Assembly (NCBI GenBank): GCA_003164275.1
Contig: PLSY01000050.1
Location: 1-9,046 of the forward strand
Length of the DNA: 9,046 nucleotides
Source: Acidimicrobiaceae bacterium
GTDB taxonomy: Bacteria > Actinomycetota > Acidimicrobiia > Acidimicrobiales > RAAP-2
Direction: 5' to 3'
Shown: positions 1 through 6,825 of the stretch, in pieces
How positions within the stretch are numbered: the stretch's first letter is position 1
How the letters are laid out: each line of letters starts with the position of its first letter
Translations under genes and position numbers: made by a program
The notes under the pieces: model-generated
The model's database searches: none
The model's input: the letters and a program-made list of their open reading frames with translations, nothing else
What the model was told of the DNA's origin: nothing

Positions 1-145
1 GCTTCGTGAACAGTTCGGCCGACGGCGGCATCGAAGAGTTCCGGGGGTTCCGGTCGAGGCGCTCACGAAGATCGGCCACCTCGGACCGCAGTGCCGTCAT
101 CTCAGCAGCCTGGGCCGCCACCACGGCTTGCAGGTCGTGCACCAA
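1..145 (-). CDS. IS66-family transposase, N-terminal fragment (cut by window edge)
   Basis: The minus-strand frame encodes a leucine-rich coiled-coil stretch (ALRSEVADLRERL) followed by DRNPRNSSMPPSAELF. This is the typical start of IS66 transposases: the leucine-zipper region, then the N-S-R-N-S-S-x-P-P-S-like motif found just before the zinc-binding and DDE catalytic domains. Those later domains would lie to the left of the window. The frame stays open upstream to about 244, ending at a stop at 245-247, but contains no ATG, GTG or TTG before TTG 145 and GTG 142. The residues before these (PDAPTYDQLVG) look like normal family N-terminus. The start may therefore have been lost or shifted, or a weak start may be used. 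No ribosome binding site is visible before 145. Family assignment is fairly sure; the start is not. Confidence 0.7.
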   Translation of the reverse strand, partial: MVHDLQAVVAAQAAEMTALRSEVADLRERLDRNPRNSSMPPSAELFTK

Positions 146-265
146 CCCGACCAGCTGGTCATAGGTCGGAGCGTCAGGAGAGGGATCGCGGGGTGGAATT
201 CCCCACGGTACGCGCGGCGACCGAGCGGGTGGTGGACGCGACCTTCAGGGGACCTGAATAGTTAC
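1..265 (-). mobile_element. Terminal part of an IS66-family insertion sequence
   Basis: The left edge of the window holds the transposase-start end of an IS66-type element; the rest lies outside. On the minus strand the presumed outer end starts at 265 with GTAACTATTCAGG (253-265), and IS66-family elements are known to begin with GTAA. Next to it is a perfect 6-bp inverted repeat, TTCAGG (244-249) and CCTGAA (253-258), with a 3-base loop. The exact end is inferred, because the other terminus and the 8-bp target duplication typical of the family cannot be seen here. Confidence 0.55.
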
Positions 266-1644
266 GGACTCGGTTGCTTTCGGGCTCCGTCAGTTGCCGC
301 CGCCTCGACAGGTTGGGCCGAATCCGGGGGATCCTCGAGCATAGGCGGATCGACTTCCTGCGCATCTTCCTTCGGCGGTGCCTTTGGTCTTGGGGGTGGC
401 GCCGACCATGACTTCAGGTTGAGCATCACCTCGGAGTAGAAGCGATCAACCAACGCTGTGACCGATCCCACAAACGACCCCTTCCCTTGGCCGCGCTTCG
501 TTCCCGCTGAATGGCTCATGGTGATACTGAAGGATCGGATATCAGTCTGTGGATTCTCAACGAGGAGCATGGGATTGTCGATCAGCGCACTGAGTGGATG
601 GCACGGACCGGCACCTCTCGATCGCGCAGCTGTCGACGTGACTAGCAGGTCGCCTGGGGCATTCCTGAGCTGCCGAAGAACCCAGTTGACACGTGTCGAG
701 GCCCTCCCTTCAGATGGAGCCACGAGAGTTGCCGTGCAGTCGACCCGATTGGCCCGGAGGTCCACGAGGATGTCGATGGGCGCTGCAGCATTTGGGACGA
801 CGAGTGAGCCAGAGAGTTGGCCGGTCTTTGCCAGGGTTGCGGCTTGAACCTGGAGCCGCTGGGCTGGTTCAGACCTGTCCTGCTTACTCAGCTTCTGCTG
901 AACGTTTGCACCGAGTTGACGGGACAGTTCCATGCCGGCGAATGCAAGGAGCTGGTCGAACCGAGCGACAACTCGTAGCGTCTCCGGATCTCCCGCCCGC
1001 AACGTCTGAAGTCCCGCCGCATTTCTGACGTTGACCCAATCTGGCCCCATGTCGTCAAAGTCCCACGCCCCAGATTTTGGATTCTGCAGATAGCGCACAA
1101 ACTCCGAAAGTATCCACGCCTGATCGGGATCAGAGACCGACTGGTTCGTCTGCTCCAGTAGCGCCTCAGTGTGTATCCGACTCCATGAAAGGTGATACAA
1201 GTCCACCCGCTTCAGCTTTCGCTTGTCGACAGCAACCGGGTGCACGCCAGGGGTCGTCGCAACCTCATGGCTGATTGTGATGACTGCGTCGAAGCACTGT
1301 TCGCGTGCAATGTCGAGGTAGTGCGTGATCTGGTCTGACTCAAGATCGTTACTTCCAGTCTTCACTTCCACCAGTGCAGTCCACGATTTCTGACCTCGGG
1401 TGACTCGAATCAAGCCATCCGGTCGGTACTTTGCATCGCCGAGCGTGAATGGAACTTCGATGAATGTCTCGATCGCCCCAGCTGGCGCACCACACCGCAT
1501 GGTCAAAGCACGCCCGAACTCGCGAACGGATTGGAGCACAGCCAAGAAGGCGGAGCATCCTCGCCGCTCCTGCTCTTGTGCACCACCAATGCCGGTAATC
1601 GGAAACAGTCGTGCCGGTTGCCATTTCTCATCCGCCGTTGTCAC
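262..1644 (-). CDS. PD-(D/E)XK nuclease-like protein with proline-rich acidic tail
   Basis: A protein of about 460 residues. Counting from the upstream GTG at 1668, the core has RPDG (D84), a strand with E-V-K (E101, K103), and then Q-I-T-H-Y (Q113, Y117). This matches the PD-(D/E)XK fold with the Q-x-x-x-Y helix seen in RecB/Cas4-like nucleases. The N-terminal part (residues 17-75) carries QPARLFPITGIGG and GRALTMRCGAPAG, which I associate with a widespread uncharacterised actinobacterial family. The last 50 residues are Pro/Glu/Asp-rich and probably disordered. I prefer GTG 1644 over GTG 1668 because GGAGG lies 5 bases upstream of 1644. The stop TAA (262-264) appears to belong to the IS66 end, so the native C-terminus may be lost. 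The gene lies 109 bases downstream of the DUF5677-like gene on the same strand. Nuclease activity is inferred from motifs; the substrate is unknown. Confidence 0.75.
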   Translation of the reverse strand: MTTADEKWQPARLFPITGIGGAQEQERRGCSAFLAVLQSVREFGRALTMRCGAPAGAIETFIEVPFTLGDAKYRPDGLIRVTRGQKSWTALVEVKTGSNDLESDQITHYLDIAREQCFDAVITISHEVATTPGVHPVAVDKRKLKRVDLYHLSWSRIHTEALLEQTNQSVSDPDQAWILSEFVRYLQNPKSGAWDFDDMGPDWVNVRNAAGLQTLRAGDPETLRVVARFDQLLAFAGMELSRQLGANVQQKLSKQDRSEPAQRLQVQAATLAKTGQLSGSLVVPNAAAPIDILVDLRANRVDCTATLVAPSEGRASTRVNWVLRQLRNAPGDLLVTSTAARSRGAGPCHPLSALIDNPMLLVENPQTDIRSFSITMSHSAGTKRGQGKGSFVGSVTALVDRFYSEVMLNLKSWSAPPPRPKAPPKEDAQEVDPPMLEDPPDSAQPVEAAATDGARKQPSP

Positions 1645-1649
1645 TTTGC

Positions 1650-1654
1650 CCTCC
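1650..1654 (-). promoter_or_regulatory. Ribosome binding site deciding the nuclease-like gene start
   Basis: The minus strand reads GGAGG, then GCAAA, then GTG (1644-1642). The 5-base spacing is good, whereas the GTG at 1668 has only a distant AGGG. This supports translation from 1644 and places the conserved QPARL segment about eight residues from the N-terminus. Confidence 0.6.
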
Positions 1655-1753
1655 AGCTCAAGTTTCACTACCGAATGACCCTACGGCTCCGGAGCGGCGC
1701 GTCAGAGGACCAGATCACACGAGGCCGCGACCAGGCAGTTCAGTAACTCAATG

Positions 1754-2575
1754 TCACACTCGATCGAGTCGACTAAATCCGAGTCGAGGCGCGAACTGAC
1801 TGAGCACTGGACCGAAGTGGTCCACACCAAAGATTTGATCCGCAGACCAGCCAGCCCAGCACGACGCGCCGACCGAGAGCCAGAGCGTGATCTGGACATC
1901 AACAACTTGGGGATCGTGCACCAAGCCAATGGGTGCGCCCTTAGCGACGCCGGGGAATCCGCCCACAATATACGGAGCGGCTGTGCCGAATCCCGGATGA
2001 CTCTGGGTCGATAACCCCCGGTAGTGCGTATAGATCAGGCCGCCAGTGCGCAATCTTCCGCACACTTGCTGGAAGTGCGAAACCCAGTCCGTGCCCTCAG
2101 GCTTTGCTGTGTCACCCAAATCGCCGATCAAGAGAGCGAAGATTCCAGGCACCTGTATGTCGGCATCGGAGGTGTCAAGCGCAAGGTTCACCGTCCTCGC
2201 GTATTCGTGTTCAAGCCTGTCTAACACCGTATTCGGATCTTCCGCGGTGGCCAACAGTGAGAGATAGACGCCGTGCTCCACGGCTGCCCGGGCGTGGACT
2301 GCAGCGGTGTCCGCCAAGCCAGAAGCTTCAAGGTGAAAGGCCGCATGAGAATGGCGAACTGCCTGCGCAAGCCAAGTCCACGCGATCAGCTGAGCGTGAG
2401 GAAACGGACCCCCCAGCACCAGAGACGCTTCACGGAACGCGTTCCAAAGCAAGCCTTCAATCTGATGAAGGGATTCGACTGAAGGCAGTTCATCCATTGC
2501 CGAGCGATGGGCCTCCACTACCTCATCGGGCGCCAAGCCATACTGCATTGCAGCAATTCGAAGAATGTCATCCAT
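1754..2575 (-). CDS. Uncharacterised helical protein, DUF5677-like
   Basis: A soluble, mostly helical protein of about 273 residues with no signal peptide. Counting from ATG 2581, the central segment DTAAVHARAAVEHGVYLSLLA (residues 91-111) and the later YTHYRGLSTQSHPGF (184-198) recall the DUF5677 group, where an Arg-Ala-x-x-Glu helix is followed by a Y-x-x-L-S-x-x-x-H segment. That assignment is a memory-based resemblance and is tentative. Of the two nearby ATGs (2581 and 2575), I favour 2575 because AGGG (2585-2582) sits 6 bases upstream. The gene is followed by the PD-(D/E)XK gene on the same strand, so the two may form an operon. It is transcribed away from the propeller gene. No function can be assigned; possible roles in stress response or defence are only suggested by the neighbour. 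Confidence 0.65.
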   Translation of the reverse strand: MDDILRIAAMQYGLAPDEVVEAHRSAMDELPSVESLHQIEGLLWNAFREASLVLGGPFPHAQLIAWTWLAQAVRHSHAAFHLEASGLADTAAVHARAAVEHGVYLSLLATAEDPNTVLDRLEHEYARTVNLALDTSDADIQVPGIFALLIGDLGDTAKPEGTDWVSHFQQVCGRLRTGGLIYTHYRGLSTQSHPGFGTAAPYIVGGFPGVAKGAPIGLVHDPQVVDVQITLWLSVGASCWAGWSADQIFGVDHFGPVLSQFAPRLGFSRLDRV

Positions 2576-2581
2576 AGCCAT

Positions 2582-3031
2582 CCCTAGATAATCCCAGCCC
2601 TCAGTGCACCGTGCTGGCCACCTCGGCGGCCGAAGCGTCGGCAGCGGGGTAGACCGATTTGCCGGTGCTCTCGAAGCTTGTTAGAAGGATCACCGTCCAC
2701 GGCGAGGGACTCGGAAGAGCACCGCTAAGTGGATAGCGAGTCATGTTGGGCAGCGCACCATCTGCCTCGGCCAGGTCGTGTCCTAACTACGAGAGACAGG
2801 TCGCCCGACTGCTCAGAGCTGACTGCGGTGAGAAGCCAAATTGTTCGGCAGTGAGCAATTGAGTCAGGAGACGATACCATAGGGTGAATTGTGCGCCAGC
2901 CATCGGATGCCGCAGATGATCGCAGCTATCAGAAAGCACGAGTTCTGAAGCGTGATACGCGACTGTGCCAACATTCGCCACAAGTCAGCTTGGGCAAAGG
3001 CCCAACAAGAATCAGGGGGGGGATCGCCAAG
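2582..3031. other. Divergent intergenic region, no gene seen
   Basis: About 450 bases lie between the minus-strand DUF5677-like gene and the plus-strand propeller gene. No convincing ORF is present; the frame of the propeller gene extends back to GTG 2891, but its extra 47 residues look unlike a signal peptide. The region must hold promoters for both directions, but I could not find a convincing -35/-10 pair. One small inverted repeat is visible: CGCTA (2723-2727) and TAGCG (2734-2738) with a 6-base loop, which might be an operator. Confidence 0.5.
3014..3023 (+). promoter_or_regulatory. Ribosome binding site deciding the propeller gene start
   Basis: A run AGGGGGGGGA ends 8 bases before GTG 3032. 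It favours initiation at 3032 rather than at the in-frame GTG 2891, and gives a protein that starts directly with a signal peptide. Confidence 0.6.
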
Positions 3032-5434
3032 GTGAGCATTCTCGGGAATACTGGCGGACGACGATGGCGGATGATCGCTATTGTGCCGATAGCGATCCTT
3101 GTCGTCATCGGCACCGGGGGAATGCCTGCCAGAGCTGCGGGCTTTGGCCAGGCGGCGAGTTCCTATGTGACTAACAGTGCCGAGGCACTGCCTGGGAGCA
3201 CGGCCTGGCGCGCCGTCGCGTCGTACGTTGCCCCTCCCGACTCAATTGCAATTGCCTGTCCATCGTCGTCTGTCTGTTACTCCGCAGGAGAGAACTCATC
3301 GCGGTTCGGAAGTATTCTAGAGTCAAGTGACGGCGGGGCCGACTGGACTAGTCAATCCGTCCCATCAGGGACCGGGTACCTGAGTGCCATCGCATGTCCA
3401 TCCACCGTCGAGTGCTTTGCCGTCGGCGACGCCTCAACGTCAGAGCCTGAAATCCTCGCGACGTTCGACTCCGGACTCACTTGGATGGCGCAGCCTGCTG
3501 CAGGAGAAGGCCCCGCTGGTATTGCTTGTCCTTCAACGACCTCGTGCTACGTGGTCGAATTGGGAGGCGAGATTCTAAGCACTGGTAACTCTGGCCTCAC
3601 CTGGACTTCCCAGACCGTAGCCTCCGTCACTTCCCTCAATGGAATTGCGTGTCCCTCTGCTTCCAGCTGCTACGCGGTTGGGCAATCGACTGTCGGAAAT
3701 GGCTCGATCGTCATGACATCAGACGCAGGAAGCACGTGGACAAATGACGCGTTGCCAACTGGCACCGGACTCCTCGACGCAATTGCTTGCCCGTCTACAA
3801 CCCAATGCGTCGCAGTGGGTGAACAAGGTACAACTGAGACCGGAGAGGCTCTCTCGACTACTGATTCAGGGTCCTCCTGGACTGCTCTGGCCGGACCCAT
3901 GGATACATTGACACTCCGAGGAATCTCGTGTCCGTCGATCACAACTTGTTACTCCGTCGATTTCAACGGCAACCTCTTCAGTACCAGTGATGCAGGCGCC
4001 TCTTGGGATACCGGGACGCGAACCGATTCCATGACATCCATAACTTGTATGTCAGACACACAGTGCGTGGCGTCATCATCGAACAATTTTCTACTCAATA
4101 TGGGCATTCTTTCCACTGTCAATTCGGGAACTACGTGGACACCTGACGCACTCCCAGAGGGAACCACTGGACCTAAGGCTATCGTGTGTCCTTCTCAGAC
4201 GGAGTGCATGGCCATAGGGCGGGACTCAACTATTGGTGGCATAGTGTTTATATCCTCGGATTCTGGAGTAGACTGGACAGAACGTGTTCTCCCAAATAAT
4301 GCTCCTAATCTTCAGCTCACTGGGATAGCGTGCCCGTCATCATTGATATGTTATATCTCGGGGATGGAGGATTATCCTGATTTCAGTAGCTTTGTATTCA
4401 AAACGACGAATGGCGGTAACACATGGGGGCAATCCGCGGTCAATATCGCTCCGATTGGAATCGCGTGTCCATCTACTTCTAATTGCTTTATGGCCAGTGT
4501 CTATGGATTGGCTTCTTCGACTGACTCGGGTGCGAATTGGACATATCAGAATTTTCCCCTTGACATGGTCGACGTGAGCGCCATTGCCTGTCCAACTCTT
4601 ACGAGTTGCTTCGTCGCAGGTGCGAATGCTCAGATCAATGGTTTCGTTGCTCAAACCTCGAATGCTGGTGCAACGTGGAGAATCGACGCGCTGCCTTCCG
4701 GAGCGGAGAGTTTTGCTTCGATCACGTGCTTGTCTGCGACTGCCTGTTTGGCTGCCGGGCAAAGCCAGAACAATGTTGGAGGGGGTGACATCTTGAGGAC
4801 TACCGACGGTGGATTGAGGTGGACGTGGAGTGGTCGCGCATTTGGGAAAGATGTACTGCCAAGCACGATCAATTCTGTAGCGTGTACATCGACGAGTGTC
4901 TGTTATGCAGTTGGACTCGGGAGTCAGGATCAGACTGATAGCTATGGGGGAGGTCTGATCCTAGTCAGCACCAATGGGGGCAAGAGTTGGACGCCAGAGA
5001 CGATCCCGTCGGGTACCAGAGAGTTGAATGGAGTTGCATGTCTGACTGTTTCGGACTGCATTGCTGTCGGCGCCGGTCCCGACACAATCGGGGCGTTATT
5101 CATCCAAGGCTTTTTCCCGCCGCAGCCACTCACTATTGCAACGTCTTCACTTCCTGGTGGTCAGGTGGGGATCGCCTACTCCGCAAGTCTGACGGCCACT
5201 GGTGGTAATCCTTCATACTCATACGTGAGCCCTCCTTACTCTTGGAGTCTGGTTAAGCGTTCGGGTGATCTTCCGAAGGGATTGCAGTTGAATAAGTCGA
5301 CAGGGGCTATCACTGGCACTCCAATCGCAGCTGGAACATTCAGCTTCAAGGTGGAGGTCTTGGATACAAAGACTGGAAAACCAGCTACCCAGAATTCCGC
5401 TACATCAGTTCTCACAATCGTTGTCTCGGCGTGA
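3032..5434 (+). CDS. Secreted Asp-box beta-propeller protein with C-terminal Ig-like domain
   Basis: About 800 residues from GTG 3032. Residues 1-36 form a signal peptide: basic GRRWR, a hydrophobic core MIAIVPIAILVVIG, and a likely A-R-A cleavage site at 33-35. From about residue 75 to 685 there are about 13 repeats of about 46 residues. Each carries a G-I-A-C-P-S-x-x-x-C-Y-A-V-G-like strand and an Asp-box S/T-x-D/N-x-G-x-x-W (such as TSDAGSTW, TTNGGNTW, TTDGGLRW). A 14th C-x5-C motif closes the array. Asp-boxes are known from sialidase, sortilin and YCF48-type propellers. The last 100 residues (PLTIATSSLPGGQVG to the end, with LPKGLQLNKSTGAITGTP) fit the He_PIG putative Ig fold. No sortase signal or C-terminal membrane segment is seen, so the protein is probably released or loosely surface-bound. 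The catalytic residues of a sialidase cannot be recognised; binding or adhesion is more likely. The codon use includes ATA and TTA, and GC falls in the middle of the gene. Confidence 0.8.
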   Translation: MSILGNTGGRRWRMIAIVPIAILVVIGTGGMPARAAGFGQAASSYVTNSAEALPGSTAWRAVASYVAPPDSIAIACPSSSVCYSAGENSSRFGSILESSDGGADWTSQSVPSGTGYLSAIACPSTVECFAVGDASTSEPEILATFDSGLTWMAQPAAGEGPAGIACPSTTSCYVVELGGEILSTGNSGLTWTSQTVASVTSLNGIACPSASSCYAVGQSTVGNGSIVMTSDAGSTWTNDALPTGTGLLDAIACPSTTQCVAVGEQGTTETGEALSTTDSGSSWTALAGPMDTLTLRGISCPSITTCYSVDFNGNLFSTSDAGASWDTGTRTDSMTSITCMSDTQCVASSSNNFLLNMGILSTVNSGTTWTPDALPEGTTGPKAIVCPSQTECMAIGRDSTIGGIVFISSDSGVDWTERVLPNNAPNLQLTGIACPSSLICYISGMEDYPDFSSFVFKTTNGGNTWGQSAVNIAPIGIACPSTSNCFMASVYGLASSTDSGANWTYQNFPLDMVDVSAIACPTLTSCFVAGANAQINGFVAQTSNAGATWRIDALPSGAESFASITCLSATACLAAGQSQNNVGGGDILRTTDGGLRWTWSGRAFGKDVLPSTINSVACTSTSVCYAVGLGSQDQTDSYGGGLILVSTNGGKSWTPETIPSGTRELNGVACLTVSDCIAVGAGPDTIGALFIQGFFPPQPLTIATSSLPGGQVGIAYSASLTATGGNPSYSYVSPPYSWSLVKRSGDLPKGLQLNKSTGAITGTPIAAGTFSFKVEVLDTKTGKPATQNSATSVLTIVVSA
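3073..3097. repeat. Perfect 9-bp inverted repeat inside signal-peptide codons
   Basis: GATCGCTAT (3073-3081) and ATAGCGATC (3089-3097) are perfect reverse complements around a 7-base loop, TGTGCCG. The hairpin would form in the mRNA about 40 bases after the chosen start codon, over the codons for the hydrophobic core. It could slow early translation or be a DNA-binding palindrome, or it may be a side effect of the repeated Ile-Ala codons. Confidence 0.5.
3248..5105 (+). repeat. Tandem protein repeats (C-x5-C plus Asp-box)
   Basis: The repeats are visible in the translation, not as near-identical DNA. The first Cys codon is at 3257 and the last Cys of the array is at 5057. Most units read C-P-S-x-x-x-C; variants are CMSDTQC, CPTLTSC, CLSATAC, CTSTSVC and CLTVSDC. 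Thirteen Asp-boxes follow thirteen of the fourteen Cys pairs. The DNA divergence between units indicates an old array rather than a recent expansion. Confidence 0.8.
5126..5431 (+). other. He_PIG-like Ig domain within the propeller protein
   Basis: This segment encodes the C-terminal domain: a PPQPLTIATSSLP lead, G-x-x-Y-S-A-S-L-T-A-T-G-G, Y-S-W-S-L, L-P-K-G-L-Q-L, G-A-I-T-G-T-P and G-T-F-S-F-K-V-E-V-L-D. Their order is that of the putative Ig (He_PIG/cadherin-like) family common at the end of bacterial surface proteins. It is usually a spacer or a ligand-binding module. Confidence 0.7.
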
Positions 5435-5582
5435 AATAGGACGGTGGATTGATTCTAGGCAGACGCTTCGTGTCAGCGTTGGCGCTTTATGTGAATCACG
5501 CGGAGGGGAATCTGGCCAGGTAGTATTTGTCCGCAACGGTCGGCGGAGCCGTTCGCTGGTGATCGTCAACTCTTGCATGAAC

Positions 5583-5590
5583 AGGGGAAG
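5583..5590 (+). promoter_or_regulatory. Ribosome binding site of the small secreted protein
   Basis: AGGGGAAG lies 5 bases before ATG 5596 and is a good purine-rich site; it fixes the start of the gene. The 160 bases before it, after the propeller stop at 5434, hold only weak inverted repeats, such as AACGG (5535-5539) with CCGTT (5549-5553). No convincing promoter could be picked out. Confidence 0.6.
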
Positions 5591-5595
5591 AACCG

Positions 5596-6243
5596 ATGAA
5601 GAAACTGCTTCTAAGCCTTGCCGCGGTCACCATACCCATGACTGTGATCATCTCGACAGCCGGGATTGCCGGTGCTGGGGCACACAAAGTGGATGTCACT
5701 GATGCCACAATCGCCTGTGCGACGGTGACTGGATCGGCCAAGTTCACGCCCGCGCTGACCGAGTTCGGAAATGGACATTCCGAGAGCGTCAGCGTGAAGT
5801 TGGACATTGGCGACTGCACTGTGTCGGGAACGGCGACTCCAGTCATCGTGACTAGCGGTAAGGGCGCAGGGGTGCTCCTTGGCACGAACACGGCAGCCCT
5901 TACCTTGTGGGTGCCCAACGAGCTGACCGGCCAAGTCAAGATCAGATGGGACAGCACATCGAAGCTCACCACCAAGGTGAGCACGGTGACCGTCACTGTA
6001 TATACCGGCGGATTGACCGATGACGGCTACGCCTCGCTAGCGGTCGACTCCGGGAACGCCTCGGTGTCAGGAGGCTTCTCCGGTGGCGATTCCGGTGCGG
6101 CCTCGAACCTGTACGCCGAGACCACACAGAGTATTGCGACACTGGTGGCCGAGGCCAACACGCCCCCCGCAAAGGGGATCAAGTCCATCACCCTGGGTAC
6201 CGACGCCAGTCATACGACGCCCAACTCGCTGAATCTAGGCTGA
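5596..6243 (+). CDS. Small secreted protein of unknown function
   Basis: 215 residues with a clear signal peptide: MKK, a hydrophobic core (LLLSLAAVTIPMTVIISTAGIAG), and likely cleavage near A-G-A or G-A-H around residues 27-30. The mature part starts KVDVTDATIACATVTGSAKFTPALTE and has a second Cys in LDIGDCTVSG. The two Cys (C41 and C74) could form a disulfide. The pattern of an I-x-C-x-x-V-x-G-x-x-K-F-x-P-A-L segment followed by an x-G-D/C-C-T segment resembles secreted proteins of unknown function found in mycobacteria and relatives, by memory only. The rest is Thr/Ser/Gly-rich and predicted mostly beta-strand. It begins 161 bases after the propeller gene on the same strand, and both products are exported, so a joint envelope role is possible. 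The GC content is high and typical for the window. No enzyme motif is seen. Confidence 0.75.
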   Translation: MKKLLLSLAAVTIPMTVIISTAGIAGAGAHKVDVTDATIACATVTGSAKFTPALTEFGNGHSESVSVKLDIGDCTVSGTATPVIVTSGKGAGVLLGTNTAALTLWVPNELTGQVKIRWDSTSKLTTKVSTVTVTVYTGGLTDDGYASLAVDSGNASVSGGFSGGDSGAASNLYAETTQSIATLVAEANTPPAKGIKSITLGTDASHTTPNSLNLG

Positions 6244-6248
6244 CCGGG

Positions 6249-6290
6249 TTGTCAGGGAATCGCCCGTCAAGTTCCATGATTCTCTGACAA
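6249..6290. terminator. Strong 13-bp hairpin, probable terminator
   Basis: TTGTCAGGGAATC (6249-6261) pairs with GATTCTCTGACAA (6278-6290) over 13 positions, with a single G-T mismatch that becomes a G-U pair in RNA. The loop is 16 bases. It starts 5 bases after the stop of the small secreted protein, where a transcription terminator is expected. No T-run follows, as is common in high-GC actinobacteria. Alternatives are a very short MITE-like palindrome or abutting insertion-sequence ends. Confidence 0.55.
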
Positions 6291-6339
6291 TCATCCTGCG
6301 GTCGGGATTGGTTTACAACAACACGTAGATTTGGCGGAC

Positions 6340-6825
6340 ATGGGCAGACACCGTCGTTTGAAACTGTCCCGAGACGCCTGGATCGGGATCATTGTCACCG
6401 TGGCGGTCGCTATCGTCGGCGCAGGCTCGGCACCATGGTGGTGGCCGCGCAGCCATCTCCAACAACCGGCGTCGGCGATCGTTGGAATGTCGGGCGGTTG
6501 CGCACCATTCCAGGTGTTCGCCCAGAACCGCTGGGCTCCAGTCGGAACCGCAATCCGGGCGGCGCCAAACGTACAGTCAGAACAGGTGGGCAGTTTCCCG
6601 GCGAACATGTCGATCTCAGTCAACGGCTGGGCTCACGGCCGCCCGGCGTATCCAACCGATACCGCACCTTGGAACAGCGACGTCTGGTTCCACCTCGCCG
6701 ACGGAGCAGGATGGGTGTCGTTCCCCGGTGTTCGCCCACCTGTGGCGAACGATCCGACTGGAACTTCGCCGGACGGCGGCACCCCGGCGCCGACCTCGTC
6801 TACATGTGGGGGTGCCATCCAGTAA
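6340..6825 (+). CDS. Membrane-anchored SH3-like domain protein
   Basis: About 161 residues. A short basic N-terminus (GRHRRLKLSRDA) leads into a membrane segment, WIGIIVTVAVAIVGAGS, with no clear cleavage site, so it is probably a single-pass protein with the rest outside the cell. The outer part, from CAPFQVFAQNRWAPVGTAIR to GAGWVSFPGVR, has the features of bacterial SH3 (SH3b) domains: a start-strand of a variable barrel, the R-A-A-P-N-V-x-S segment, and a final W-V-x-F-x-G-V-R strand. SH3b domains usually bind peptidoglycan or peptides. A Pro/Thr/Gly-rich tail ends in STCGGAIQ; C57 and C159 (numbered from TTG 6331) flank the domain and might form a disulfide. ATG 6340 is preferred to TTG 6331, although neither has a strong ribosome binding site. 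The gene may overlap the start of the DUF2971 gene. Confidence 0.7.
   Translation: MGRHRRLKLSRDAWIGIIVTVAVAIVGAGSAPWWWPRSHLQQPASAIVGMSGGCAPFQVFAQNRWAPVGTAIRAAPNVQSEQVGSFPANMSISVNGWAHGRPAYPTDTAPWNSDVWFHLADGAGWVSFPGVRPPVANDPTGTSPDGGTPAPTSSTCGGAIQ

Noticed and set aside
1686..1695. Palindrome GCTCCGGAGC between the two minus-strand genes
   Set aside because: It is perfect but only 10 bases and has no loop; such short palindromes are expected by chance in GC-rich DNA and nothing else supports an operator.
2104..2577. Plus-strand open frame of about 157 residues opposite the DUF5677-like gene
   Set aside because: Its product is Arg/Pro/Ser-rich with no motif, while the minus-strand frame has a protein-like pattern with family resemblance.
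2891..3031. Longer N-terminus of the propeller protein from GTG 2891
   Set aside because: It would place 47 polar residues before a clear signal peptide, and the strong purine run at 3014-3023 supports GTG 3032.
5496..5996. Minus-strand open frame opposite the small secreted gene
   Set aside because: It overlaps a gene with a clear signal peptide and a good ribosome binding site; its hydrophobic start is a mirror of Thr/Val codons.
6392..6811. Upstream part of the DUF2971 reading frame
   Set aside because: It runs through the SH3-like gene in another frame and is Arg/Ser-rich without motifs; only the part from about 6812 is credible.
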